From positions 1 through 15,437 of the forward strand of contig DUGO01000020.1 of the NCBI GenBank assembly GCA_013331375.1: a stretch of DNA of 15,437 nucleotides. The letters are read 5' to 3'. Below are positions 1-6,702 of the stretch, in pieces. A program made the position numbers and the translations under genes. Positions within the stretch are counted from its first letter, which is position 1. Each line of letters begins with the position of its first letter. The DNA comes from Candidatus Methanoperedentaceae archaeon. GTDB lineage: Archaea > Halobacteriota > Methanosarcinia > Methanosarcinales > Methanoperedenaceae. Below the pieces are notes generated by a model. It did no database searches and was not told where the DNA came from. It saw nothing but the letters and a program-made list of their open reading frames with translations.

Positions 1-1
1 T

Positions 2-640
2 ATGATCGTGCTTGAGGAAGCCATACGGAAAGGATTTATAAACGATGTTCCAGTTTATCTCGACGGGATGATATACGAAGCCACTGCAATCCATACCACG
101 CATCCCGAATACCTGAACAACGACCTGCGGAACCTGATTTTCCACAAGGGCATGAACCCCTTCCTCTCGAAATGCTTCCAGCAGGTGGATTCAGGTGAGA
201 AGAGAATGAAAATAATCGATGAGCCGAAGCCCTCTGTGATACTCGCCACGTCAGGCATGCTGAACGGAGGTCCTGTGATGGAGTACCTGAAGGCGTTCGG
301 TCCTGAGGAGAAGAACTCGCTTGTGTTCGTGGGCTACCAGGCTGAGGGCACGCTCGGCAGGCGCATCCAGAAGGGCTGGAGCGAGATACCCATGGCGCAT
401 GCCGGCAAGACAGAGAGCATGAAGATCAATCTCAAGGTCGAGACAGTTGACGGCTTCTCAGGGCATGCTGACAGGAACCAGCTCATGGAGTACGTAAAAC
501 GCATGCATCCGCGACCCGAGCTGATTCTCACATCCCATGGCGATGACAAGAACTGCATTGACCTTGCAAGCTCTATCTACAGGAAGCTCAGGATAGAGAC
601 CCGTGCCCCGATGAACCTTGAGACGGTTCGCCTGATTTGA
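2..640 (+). CDS. fttA: Transcription termination factor FttA (aCPSF1), C-terminal part
   Basis: This is the C-terminal 212 residues of an archaeal beta-CASP ribonuclease. Family members cut nascent RNA 3' ends and drive transcription termination in archaea. Visible motifs, numbered from the first base-2 codon, are an [10 protein letters not shown] block near 82-91 (beta-CASP region), HAGKTE near 133-138, [10 protein letters not shown] at 151-160 and TSHGD at 177-181, which carries a late metal-binding His. It ends in [11 protein letters not shown], as family members do. The N-terminal KH domains and the first metallo-beta-lactamase motif lie upstream of the window, so the ATG at base 2 is internal and not a start. 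The gene runs toward truD and its last 53 bases overlap the truD 3' end. Identification is confident; the reading is partial only because of the window edge. Confidence 0.93.
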   Translation: MIVLEEAIRKGFINDVPVYLDGMIYEATAIHTTHPEYLNNDLRNLIFHKGMNPFLSKCFQQVDSGEKRMKIIDEPKPSVILATSGMLNGGPVMEYLKAFGPEEKNSLVFVGYQAEGTLGRRIQKGWSEIPMAHAGKTESMKINLKVETVDGFSGHADRNQLMEYVKRMHPRPELILTSHGDDKNCIDLASSIYRKLRIETRAPMNLETVRLI

Positions 641-1937
641 TATACTCTCTCAGGACCGAGGTCGCATAACCACCTTTCTGCAGCGTGAACTCCAGTGTGA
701 GCTTGTATTTACCGGGATTGAACTCGTCATCCCGGACCTCAAACGCAGGTGAGAATGGCATGACTATCTCGCGCCTTTTACCCTCTGATGACAGCTCTGG
801 CAGCTCCTTGACCCTGAAGCCCGACGTATCGACACCGAGCTCCTCAATCACTGCCCGCTCAATCTCCCCCGGCTGCCCGGATGCGAGAGCCGTGCCGTAT
901 CCCACAAGCGGGGCTGTCACGAAGACCCTTCCCCGCTGTGCAAGGTTGTTGATCCCGGAAAGGTTCTCGCCTGTTACTTTCTGGAGCCTTGACGCATCCG
1001 GCAGACCGGCTTCGTTCCTGAAGCAAACGAGATCGCCCTCGACCGCGCGCCCGAGCGGAAGTCCGGAAAGTAGGCGCCTGCTGAGGATATGGTTGAAGAT
1101 GTACGACTGGTAGGCATGCACGAACATGCGCTGCAGGTTGGGCGAGAGCACACGCAGTGCGCCAGCATAGTCGTCCGGTCCTGAGACAAGATGGTCCATG
1201 ACCGCGCGCTCAAACCCAAGCGCGTGCGGAAATTGCCTGATACCTCCACGAAAGTCGCCTGTCTCCATGACGTAATTCCTTGCCTTCTGCGTCTCTTCAG
1301 GTTCAGTGCCGAATGCCTTACCAACGTACAGCAGGACTGCCTGCCTGGTGTCGCCCCGCACGATTGCCTCTCCCACGATATGCGTTATAGGTCTCACCTC
1401 TCCGAATCGCTGTATCCCGAAGAAGTTTGGCGCCCCGCCCATTGCTGCAAATTCGGAATTTATGCGTTCCACGCGGCGCGATACCTCTTCTCCCGATAGC
1501 GCTATGTCCCTGACGACAATCATGAACCTGTTGCCCCAGAGGTCTCCCAGCGAAAGCTTCCGGCTGGCACGTCCCACAGGTGCCAGCTCGACATCCCTGA
1601 GCCTGATGCGGCACACATCCTCCTGGCTCACATTCCAGATGCTTATGAGCTGCCTTGTGAGCGCGCGGCGGTCCTTCGTACCCGCCCAGCCGAACCTGTC
1701 CTGGCTGATGTGCATAATGCGCGAGAGCTCGCGTACCAGGTGATGCGTATCCCAGTTCTTCTTTGTTAGCTCGACTAGCAGGTATTTCCCGCTATCTACG
1801 CCTGTCCCGCCTGCCATGTCAGTGCGGTTCGTAATCTCCTCGACAAGAAAATCTTCAGCCTGCTGCCGTATCCTGCCGCCGGTCCCTGCTCCCTGCGTGG
1901 CATACAGCAGCACACCGGTCTCTTTTTCAATGTCCAT
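588..1937 (-). CDS. truD: tRNA pseudouridine(13) synthase TruD
   Basis: The 449-residue protein belongs to the TruD family, which isomerises U13 of tRNA to pseudouridine in the cytoplasm. The catalytic motif AGTKDRRA lies at residues 85-92, with D89 as the presumed nucleophile. The family block NFFGIQRFG is at 171-179. A C-terminal [13 protein letters not shown] matches the usual end of archaeal TruD. A further 15 residues, rich in Ser and Gly, follow this end and are encoded entirely antisense to the fttA 3' end, so they look like a late stop-loss extension. The ATG at 1937 is 3 bases past the pth2 stop, so the two genes are surely co-transcribed. Both act on tRNA, and the pairing is common in archaea. 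Confidence 0.95.
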   Translation of the reverse strand: MDIEKETGVLLYATQGAGTGGRIRQQAEDFLVEEITNRTDMAGGTGVDSGKYLLVELTKKNWDTHHLVRELSRIMHISQDRFGWAGTKDRRALTRQLISIWNVSQEDVCRIRLRDVELAPVGRASRKLSLGDLWGNRFMIVVRDIALSGEEVSRRVERINSEFAAMGGAPNFFGIQRFGEVRPITHIVGEAIVRGDTRQAVLLYVGKAFGTEPEETQKARNYVMETGDFRGGIRQFPHALGFERAVMDHLVSGPDDYAGALRVLSPNLQRMFVHAYQSYIFNHILSRRLLSGLPLGRAVEGDLVCFRNEAGLPDASRLQKVTGENLSGINNLAQRGRVFVTAPLVGYGTALASGQPGEIERAVIEELGVDTSGFRVKELPELSSEGKRREIVMPFSPAFEVRDDEFNPGKYKLTLEFTLQKGGYATSVLREYIKSGEPSQGSSGHGSLS

Positions 1938-1940
1938 ATT

Positions 1941-2291
1941 TCATAAAAGCTTGAGGCGCCCGGTCACCCTGTCGAGCTCGCTCGCAGGTGCCGGTCCGAT
2001 GCCGAGCGCGGTTACAGTGCCCGCCGGGATCTCGGTCAGCCCCGCATCCGTGATGAGCGCAACCGGAAGTCCCATGCTTCCTGCCTCCTGCTTGAGCTTT
2101 ATCAGTTCAGCGAGCCCCGGCACTGCGAGCACGACCTTTTTCTGACCGCCCTCTTTCCATTCTTCCCTCGCTCTCCTGTCCGTTACCTCAAAAGCCGATA
2201 TTGAGGCATGAGCCACCTGTACCGCGAGCTTGCCCCTTGACAGCCTGAGGTCTTCCCTGACCACGATGCACTGCTTGTATTCAGGGCTCAT
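1941..2291 (-). CDS. pth2: Peptidyl-tRNA hydrolase Pth2
   Basis: This 116-residue protein is an archaeal/eukaryotic-type Pth2, which releases peptides from prematurely dissociated peptidyl-tRNA. The N-terminal core runs [10 protein letters not shown] then [15 protein letters not shown] (residues 20-34), which is the diagnostic helix with the catalytic-region Lys and His. The C-terminal half carries the [21 protein letters not shown] block typical of the family, and the length is normal. The ATG overlaps the stop of the upstream gene in an ATGA arrangement, indicating translational coupling. truD follows after a 3-base gap. I see nothing unusual in the sequence. Confidence 0.95.
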   Translation of the reverse strand: MSPEYKQCIVVREDLRLSRGKLAVQVAHASISAFEVTDRRAREEWKEGGQKKVVLAVPGLAELIKLKQEAGSMGLPVALITDAGLTEIPAGTVTALGIGPAPASELDRVTGRLKLL

Positions 2292-2611
2292 TGCTTCACA
2301 AGCATTCCGTTCTCATCAAATACGAGCAGCTTCGTGCTGCTAGCCTGCCACTCGCCGCCATTTTTTTTGGCTTCATCGCGGTCGAATGCGCCCACAACAA
2401 CGTTTTCTTTCGAGGTTGAGACCACTGCTGTGATCGGGATAGCGAGAATGTCGTTCCCCGACTTTACGAGCAGCTTCTGACCTGTTACCGAGATGCATTC
2501 ACCGAGCTGTGCGCTGTCCTGCACAACGTACTTGCACATGTAATCTGCGGCATTCGTCTTTTCTGCTTTTGCCTCTTTCCGGAAGAGCCTTGAGATGATA
2601 TCCCTGAACAT
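2288..2611 (-). CDS. Small beta-rich archaeal protein (DUF5749-like), first gene of pth2-truD operon
   Basis: The protein has 107 residues from the ATG at 2611. A strong Shine-Dalgarno AGGAGG lies at 2618-2623, six bases upstream, and decides this start over an in-frame ATG at 2722 that would add 37 residues not resembling the rest. The protein has a basic amphipathic N-terminus ([18 protein letters not shown]) followed by short hydrophobic beta-like strands with polar turns, ending in [13 protein letters not shown]. From memory it resembles archaeal DUF5749 beta-barrel proteins, but I cannot test that. No catalytic motif or membrane segment is visible. Its place as first gene with pth2 and truD suggests a role in translation or RNA metabolism, by context only. 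Confidence 0.75.
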   Translation of the reverse strand: MFRDIISRLFRKEAKAEKTNAADYMCKYVVQDSAQLGECISVTGQKLLVKSGNDILAIPITAVVSTSKENVVVGAFDRDEAKKNGGEWQASSTKLLVFDENGMLVKQ

Positions 2612-2617
2612 CAGAAC

Positions 2618-2654
2618 CCTCCTGGCATATATTAGTGCATTATGAGGTATAAAA
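2618..2654 (-). promoter_or_regulatory. Promoter and Shine-Dalgarno of the DUF5749-like/pth2/truD operon
   Basis: On the minus strand a TATA-like TTTTATA lies at 2648-2654. A transcript starting about 26 bases downstream (near 2625) would begin just before the AGGAGG at 2618-2623, giving a leader of roughly 15 bases. The assignment is by spacing and sequence only. Confidence 0.6.
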
Positions 2655-2732
2655 CATACACTGCTCACAGGAAAGCCAGACTGTAGCTGGTCGTGACGAC
2701 AAGCGGCGATAAGGGAATACACTCCTTGAATC

Positions 2733-2743
2733 CAAAAAAGAAA
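2733..2743 (-). terminator. Oligo-T terminator of the aldehyde oxidoreductase gene
   Basis: About seven bases past the minus-strand stop codon at 2750-2752 the coding-strand sequence reads TTTCTTTTTT. Such U-rich tracts without a hairpin are normal archaeal termination signals. It also separates this transcript from the promoter of the next operon at 2648-2654. Confidence 0.5.
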
Positions 2744-2749
2744 GTGCGC

Positions 2750-4546
2750 CTACAGTATCCCGAGCTCCCTCATCAGCGATTCAGGCACAACCCCGTCTTT
2801 AGTGTAGCCAGATACGGCATAGAACTCATCCAGCATCCCCTCAAGGACGGCTGGCTCTATGACGCTTCCTTCTGCCGGTCCGGTCGGGACCTGCTCATGC
2901 ATCTCCCTCCAGGGCAGAGTATCGTCCTTCCGGGTGAAGCCCTCCCTGTTATTGAACGCCCGCGTGAGCACGTTTATGCGCCTGCCTGAAAGCACGAGTT
3001 CTTCCCGCTGCATATCGAATCCGGTTATGCCATTCCAGAGTTCAAGCAGATCGCCCAGGTTGCCTGCATACGTGAAGAACTTGCAGATGCCGACTGAATC
3101 GTAGATCGCACTGCGCTCCTGCTTCTGCCTGACCATCAATGCCTTGCCCGTGGTCTCCCTTCCCCTGCTGCTGTCAATGGCTTCCTCGCCAAAGATCCAG
3201 GGTCGCAGGTGGCACGCGCCCCTGTCAGATACGGCGTATGCGAGCGCCTGACCGAATGCAGCACGCGGCAGATACGCGGGTATCTCAAGACCCTTGACAT
3301 GCATGGCGAACCGCTCGCTGTCACATCCAATCCTTGATGCCGCGTCCCTGACCCCGTTTGATATGAGCTCACCGAAACCCTCTCCTCTCCCTGCCAGGTG
3401 GATAGCATTGATGAACGCATTCTCATCCCCGAACCTGAGGTCAAAGTCGACGAGTTTCCTTTCCACACACTCCATCAGGAAAGCAATCGTATTCCCCGTG
3501 CTTATGGTATCCATACCGTAAAAGTCGCACAGGTAGTCTGCAGCTGCTATGGCTTCCCTTGAGTATATGCCGCAGTTGGACCCGAGAAGCGTGATGGTCT
3601 CGTATTCAGGTCCCTCATCCGTTATGCCTGAGTATTTGCCTTCTGTGATGACCGCAGTCTGGCTGCATGCCACTGCACAGCCGGGACACGGTCTCTGCCG
3701 CTTCCAGAGCGTATCGCGGAAGCTCTCCCCGCTGATATCATCCGCATGCCCGCTGTATCCCGTCCGGAAATTATTGGTCGGGAGCCCGCCTGCATTGTTC
3801 ACGCTATTCACAAGCTCTGCAGTACCGTACAGCTTTACTCCGCACTGCACATCGTCAGAGCTTCGTATCTTGTCAAGGAATGCCTTTCGCGCCTTCTTGA
3901 ACCGCTCCGTGTCTTGGGGCACGACTTTCCCGTGACCTGTCACTGAGACGGCTTTCAGTCTCTTTGCCCCCAGTACAGCACCAAGCCCGCCGCGTGCGGC
4001 TGCGCGCAGCTCTGAGATGACTGCTGCGAGCTTGGCACGCCTCTCGCCCGCCTGCCCTATGCACAGTACCCGGGCTTCCCTTTTCCCGGGATGCATTCTC
4101 TTAATTGCGTCATGGGTGCTGAACGTGTCAAGCCCCATAATGCTTCTTGCATCAAGCAGCTCAGCATCACCGTTCTCGATATGGAGCCGCACGGGTTCAT
4201 CTGCAGCCCCTTCGATGATCATGCCAAGGTATCCTGAGTATCTCAATTCGGGTCCGAAGTAGCCGTTGAAATGGGAGTCGTTCCACGTTCCTGTGGCTGG
4301 GCTCTTGGCGCACACGGCAGTGTTGGTGCAGTTCGAGACCCCGCATCCTGTGAGAGGTCCTGCCATGACCGCTACTTTGCTTTCCCCGCCGAGCGGGTCT
4401 GCACCGGGCGGCTGCTCCCGGTATAAGAAATAAGCAGCGAGCCCCTTGCCTCCCAAGAACTTCCTTACGAGATTTTCATGAAGCTCTTCGCTTCGTATCT
4501 TGCGGCTGCTGAGGTCAACGCGCAGTAATCTGTATGCCATACTCAT
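2750..4546 (-). CDS. Tungsten-containing aldehyde:ferredoxin oxidoreductase family protein
   Basis: The 598-residue protein belongs to the AOR family, which oxidises aldehydes to carboxylic acids with ferredoxin as acceptor, using a tungsto-bispterin cofactor and one 4Fe-4S cluster in the cytoplasm. Numbered from the ATG at 4546, the cluster ligands appear as C287, C290 and C294 in PCPGCAVACSQ, plus C488 in SVGICKFF. This matches the C-x2-C-x3-C plus distant Cys pattern of the family, and length and N-terminus (YRLLRVDLSSRKI) are typical. An upstream ATG at 4561 begins on the tRNA-Arg discriminator base and is unlikely. ATG 4546 or 4540 (MAYRLL) is preferred; neither has a clear Shine-Dalgarno. 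The gene sits directly behind tRNA-Arg and probably shares its transcript. The substrate cannot be told from sequence. Confidence 0.9.
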   Translation of the reverse strand: MSMAYRLLRVDLSSRKIRSEELHENLVRKFLGGKGLAAYFLYREQPPGADPLGGESKVAVMAGPLTGCGVSNCTNTAVCAKSPATGTWNDSHFNGYFGPELRYSGYLGMIIEGAADEPVRLHIENGDAELLDARSIMGLDTFSTHDAIKRMHPGKREARVLCIGQAGERRAKLAAVISELRAAARGGLGAVLGAKRLKAVSVTGHGKVVPQDTERFKKARKAFLDKIRSSDDVQCGVKLYGTAELVNSVNNAGGLPTNNFRTGYSGHADDISGESFRDTLWKRQRPCPGCAVACSQTAVITEGKYSGITDEGPEYETITLLGSNCGIYSREAIAAADYLCDFYGMDTISTGNTIAFLMECVERKLVDFDLRFGDENAFINAIHLAGRGEGFGELISNGVRDAASRIGCDSERFAMHVKGLEIPAYLPRAAFGQALAYAVSDRGACHLRPWIFGEEAIDSSRGRETTGKALMVRQKQERSAIYDSVGICKFFTYAGNLGDLLELWNGITGFDMQREELVLSGRRINVLTRAFNNREGFTRKDDTLPWREMHEQVPTGPAEGSVIEPAVLEGMLDEFYAVSGYTKDGVVPESLMRELGIL

Positions 4547-4560
4547 ATTCCGTGCTGCCA

Positions 4561-4647
4561 TGGACTCGCCGCGATTTGAACACGGGTCTGCGGGTCTCTT
4601 CCTTGCGTCCGAAGCCCGCCAGGATATCCTGACTACCCCACGAGTCC
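4561..4647 (-). tRNA. tRNA-Arg (anticodon TCG) with a 13-nt intron
   Basis: The 87-nt minus-strand gene folds as a tRNA. The acceptor is GGACTCG/CGAGTCC with discriminator A, the D-loop holds AGTCAGGATA, the anticodon stem is GCGGG/CCCGC, and the T arm is CCGTG-TTCAAAT-CGCGG. The anticodon stem encloses 20 bases instead of 7. Placing an intron ACGCAAGGAAGAG at the usual archaeal site after position 37 leaves a normal loop CTTCGGA, hence anticodon TCG. Loop bases CTTC pair perfectly with intron GAAG, flanked by two 3-nt bulges (GGA and AGA), which is a canonical bulge-helix-bulge for the splicing endonuclease. The intron tip is C-GCAA-G, a GNRA tetraloop. The mature tRNA would be 74 nt. No CCA is encoded. 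A long variable arm is not a good alternative, since the extra bases lie inside the anticodon stem. Confidence 0.92.
4595..4607 (-). other. tRNA-Arg intron (bulge-helix-bulge type)
   Basis: The 13-base intron reads ACGCAAGGAAGAG on the minus strand and lies between positions 37 and 38 of the tRNA. Its GAAG pairs with the CTTC that spans positions 32-35. Both splice sites fall in 3-base bulges. The bases GCAA form a tetraloop closed by a C-G pair. The intron is near the short end of what archaeal tRNA introns reach. Confidence 0.85.
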
Positions 4648-4661
4648 ACGCTTAGTTCAAT

Positions 4662-5039
4662 TCAACCAATCTTAAACTTTTCCGGCATGACGGGGGCAAG
4701 CTTCTCAGCCAGTTGCTTTATTTCATAGATAACCTGACCCAGCACCATGCTGTTTGCGGTGGTGACCCCGAGCACGGCTTTCGAACAGATGCCTGTGATA
4801 AAAACAGTCCCGTGCTCGCATTCAACACTCACATGCTCTGCCCTGTCATCCAGTGCCTGCGAATACATCATCTCTGCCGCCCCGAGTATGACGGCTGTCA
4901 TTGCTGAGATGGCGTAGAGGTCAACTCCCGCAGCTGACGTCGATGCTATATTTACGCCGTCACGCGTCGCTACGACCGCCACTTCCACGCCTTTAATTTG
5001 CCTGAATTCATTGAGCACATTGTTCAGTTCAGATTCCAT
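4662..5039 (-). CDS. Roadblock/LC7 domain protein
   Basis: The 125-residue protein fits the Roadblock/LC7 fold: an N-terminal helix (MESELNNVLNEFRQIKGV), then VEVAVVATRDGVNIAST, a long hydrophobic helix (YAISAMTAVILGAAEMMYSQ) and a strand pair around HVSVECEHGTVFITGI. A final helix follows. Family members are small dimeric scaffolds or regulators, often of small GTPases, acting in the cytoplasm. No GTPase gene is adjacent here. The ATG at 5039 overlaps the mptD stop by 11 bases and has GAGG about six bases upstream, so it is translated from the mptD transcript. Its target is not evident. The promoter of tRNA-Arg is embedded in its last codons. Confidence 0.85.
   Translation of the reverse strand: MESELNNVLNEFRQIKGVEVAVVATRDGVNIASTSAAGVDLYAISAMTAVILGAAEMMYSQALDDRAEHVSVECEHGTVFITGICSKAVLGVTTANSMVLGQVIYEIKQLAEKLAPVMPEKFKIG
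4671..4677 (-). promoter_or_regulatory. TATA-like element of tRNA-Arg
   Basis: The minus strand reads GTTTAAG here, centred about 27 bases before the mature tRNA 5' end. That would place transcription initiation at or next to the tRNA itself, with almost no leader. The element overlaps the last codons of the Roadblock gene (FKIG), so it is constrained by coding sequence as well. Confidence 0.5.
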
Positions 5040-5370
5040 GCACTTCCTCGATTCGCATCATTGGGTAATTCCCATCATATTTCAGGGCTGCGCACACTCT
5101 TGTTTTTTCAAACTCCACTTCAAGGCTGACGTCGAGCATCCTGCCGTTGAGCTCGCAGTATCCGAACCTGTTAAGGCTCTCGCTTATGATGTTCCGGTCT
5201 ATCCTGACCCTCACATCCCTTACGTACGGCTGAAGCGATATGCTGCTCTTGATAGCCTGCTCGAGCGATTCGGCTGTATCAAGACCCACAGGCGTTCCTG
5301 TGAACTGGTGATATAGCGCCCCTAACTTTATCCCTGCCTCAAATGCAGCACGTTCGGACTCTGTGACCAC
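5029..5370 (-). CDS. mptD: Archaeal dihydroneopterin aldolase MptD
   Basis: The 113-residue protein matches the archaeal dihydroneopterin aldolase family (formerly DUF381; Methanocaldococcus MJ1585). The enzyme cleaves 7,8-dihydroneopterin to 6-hydroxymethyl-7,8-dihydropterin and glycolaldehyde in tetrahydromethanopterin synthesis. Diagnostic stretches are AAFEAGIKLGALYHQFTGTPVG (residues 8-29) and SSISLQPYVRDVRVRID (residues 42-58). The length is usual. The start is a GTG at 5370; a TATA box at 5395-5401 lies about 28 bases upstream, which suggests a leaderless mRNA beginning at this GTG. It is followed with an 11-base overlap by the Roadblock gene. Presence of this gene supports a methanopterin-using archaeon. 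Confidence 0.88.
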   Translation of the reverse strand: MVTESERAAFEAGIKLGALYHQFTGTPVGLDTAESLEQAIKSSISLQPYVRDVRVRIDRNIISESLNRFGYCELNGRMLDVSLEVEFEKTRVCAALKYDGNYPMMRIEEVHGI

Positions 5371-5394
5371 AATGTTTGTATTTTTTCTGCTTGC

Positions 5395-5401
5395 ATATAT
5401 A
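5395..5401 (-). promoter_or_regulatory. TATA box of the mptD transcript
   Basis: A TATATAT occurs in the 38-base gap between pssA and mptD. Its centre is about 28 bases from the mptD GTG, the spacing expected for a leaderless archaeal transcript. It separates the mptD unit from the artA-psd-pssA operon. Confidence 0.6.
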
Positions 5402-5408
5402 CCTTATT

Positions 5409-6083
5409 TCATATCATCCTGTGCAGCGGGTTGAGGATATATATGACCATGAGAACAAGCAGCAGCCCCGAGACCTGCGGTACCATATCGCTGCCCAGTG
5501 ACCACAGCACAGCAAGCACCGCGATAAGCCCGATGACGGGGAATAACACGAGCCAGTTCCTGACCTTTGGATACTGGATTGTGCTGACCATAAGTACGGA
5601 CAGGACAGGAAGAGAAGCCAGAATAGCCAGCTCATGCGCGCGCCCGATGAGGTTTCCTGAGAGTATTAGAAGCGCTACGATGAAGCCAGCCAGTGTTATC
5701 GGGATGCCGCTGAAGAAATCCCTTTTTGACATGATGTTGAAGCGCGCAAGCCGCAGTGCACCGCAGATGAGGAACAGGGAGGGGAGCACGAATGCCGCAT
5801 ACGCGCTGTAGCCTTTCAGAATTTCATATGAAACCACTGCTGGAGCTGCGCCGAATGCGATAATGTCTGCAAGGGAGTCGAGATTTTCTCCAAGAGCACC
5901 GGTCCCGAACCGCCTCGCAACCGCGCCGTCAGCACCGTCCGCTGCGACTGAAAGTATGATGAGCACAGCCGCCTGTTCGGTCATCCCCTCTATGACTGAC
6001 ACGATAGATGCGAGCCCGAACACGCAGCTTAAAAGCGTTATGAAATCTGCCGGCCTGAGCAGCCTGGTAATGTTGTCGCTAAT
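5409..6083 (-). CDS. pssA: CDP-diacylglycerol/archaeol-serine phosphatidyltransferase (archaetidylserine synthase)
   Basis: This is a CDP-alcohol phosphatidyltransferase: an integral membrane enzyme that exchanges CMP for serine on CDP-archaeol. The active-site signature reads DGAVARRFGTGALGENLDSLAD at residues 52-73, giving D-G-x2-A-R, G, D-x3-D; the spacer before the Gly appears one residue short of the usual eight. Several hydrophobic segments follow. The first GTG (6023) would remove 20 residues including RLLRPADFITLLS, which looks like the normal family N-terminus and first membrane helix. The reading frame is open upstream with no ATG, GTG or TTG. An ATT at 6081-6083 overlaps the psd stop TAG and has GAGG seven bases upstream. 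I therefore place the start there (224 residues), with GTG 6023 as the conservative alternative. It is the last gene of the operon with artA and psd. Confidence 0.82.
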   Translation of the reverse strand: MSDNITRLLRPADFITLLSCVFGLASIVSVIEGMTEQAAVLIILSVAADGADGAVARRFGTGALGENLDSLADIIAFGAAPAVVSYEILKGYSAYAAFVLPSLFLICGALRLARFNIMSKRDFFSGIPITLAGFIVALLILSGNLIGRAHELAILASLPVLSVLMVSTIQYPKVRNWLVLFPVIGLIAVLAVLWSLGSDMVPQVSGLLLVLMVIYILNPLHRMI

Positions 6084-6702
6084 GCAGGACCCTCTTTGCG
6101 ATTATGGTTTCGCCTGCTTTTACCATGCTGCCCGCGCTCACCGTGCACTCGAAATCCGGCGGCAGCATCGTGTCAACTCTTGAACCGAAGCGTATCATCC
6201 CTATCCTCTGCCCCCGCTCCACGCGGTTCCCCTCGGATATATATGATGTTATCCGCCTCGTGACGATGCCTGCTATCTGGGTGACCACAATGTCGCCAAA
6301 TGCAGTCGCAAAGGTTATGCGGTTGCGCTCGTTCCTGAGCGAGTCCTTGTTGAACGCGGGGATGTAGGAGCCTCCAGTGTATTCTATCCTTTTCACAGTG
6401 CCTGAGAGGGGCGCACGGTTCACATGCACATTGTCAAAGTTCATGAATATGCAGACTGTCCTGTCCTTTACAGATATCACCTTGCCGTCTGCAGGAGATA
6501 TAACATCCGATTCGCTGCCTGCTGGCATTCGCTCGGGGTCCCGAAAGAAGACCAGGAAAAAAACCGTAAGACCGAATCCCGCCACAGATGCGGCATACAG
6601 TACCTGTGATGCTATCCCTTCAAAAAAGTGAGATGCTCCGCCCGATAGAAGTGCGCCTGCAAGCGCCCCGAGTATCCACTGCGCAGAGCCTTTAGCCAGC
6701 AT
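6079..6702 (-). CDS. psd: Archaetidylserine decarboxylase proenzyme (phosphatidylserine decarboxylase family)
   Basis: The 207-residue protein is the short archaeal-type serine phospholipid decarboxylase, converting archaetidylserine to archaetidylethanolamine. Two N-terminal hydrophobic segments (about 9-21 and 33-53) are followed by FFRDPER (52-58), SPADGKV (69-75) and FMNFDNVHVNRAPLSG (86-101). Near the C-terminus RFGSRVD (171-177) contains the self-cleavage site: S174 would become the pyruvoyl group, splitting the chain into a large and a small subunit. The ATG at 6702 overlaps the artA end by 11 bases and has a perfect GGAGGT four bases upstream (6707-6712), so it has its own ribosome-binding site. 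Its stop TAG overlaps the probable pssA start. Confidence 0.93.
   Translation of the reverse strand: MLAKGSAQWILGALAGALLSGGASHFFEGIASQVLYAASVAGFGLTVFFLVFFRDPERMPAGSESDVISPADGKVISVKDRTVCIFMNFDNVHVNRAPLSGTVKRIEYTGGSYIPAFNKDSLRNERNRITFATAFGDIVVTQIAGIVTRRITSYISEGNRVERGQRIGMIRFGSRVDTMLPPDFECTVSAGSMVKAGETIIAKRVLH

Noticed and set aside
2612..2722. 37-residue N-terminal extension of the DUF5749-like protein from ATG 2722
   Set aside because: The extension would run through the TATA-like promoter element, and a strong Shine-Dalgarno serves the ATG at 2611.
4561..4647. tRNA-Arg locus read as a class II tRNA with a long variable arm
   Set aside because: The extra bases lie between the two halves of the anticodon stem, while the variable region is only four bases; an intron fits far better.
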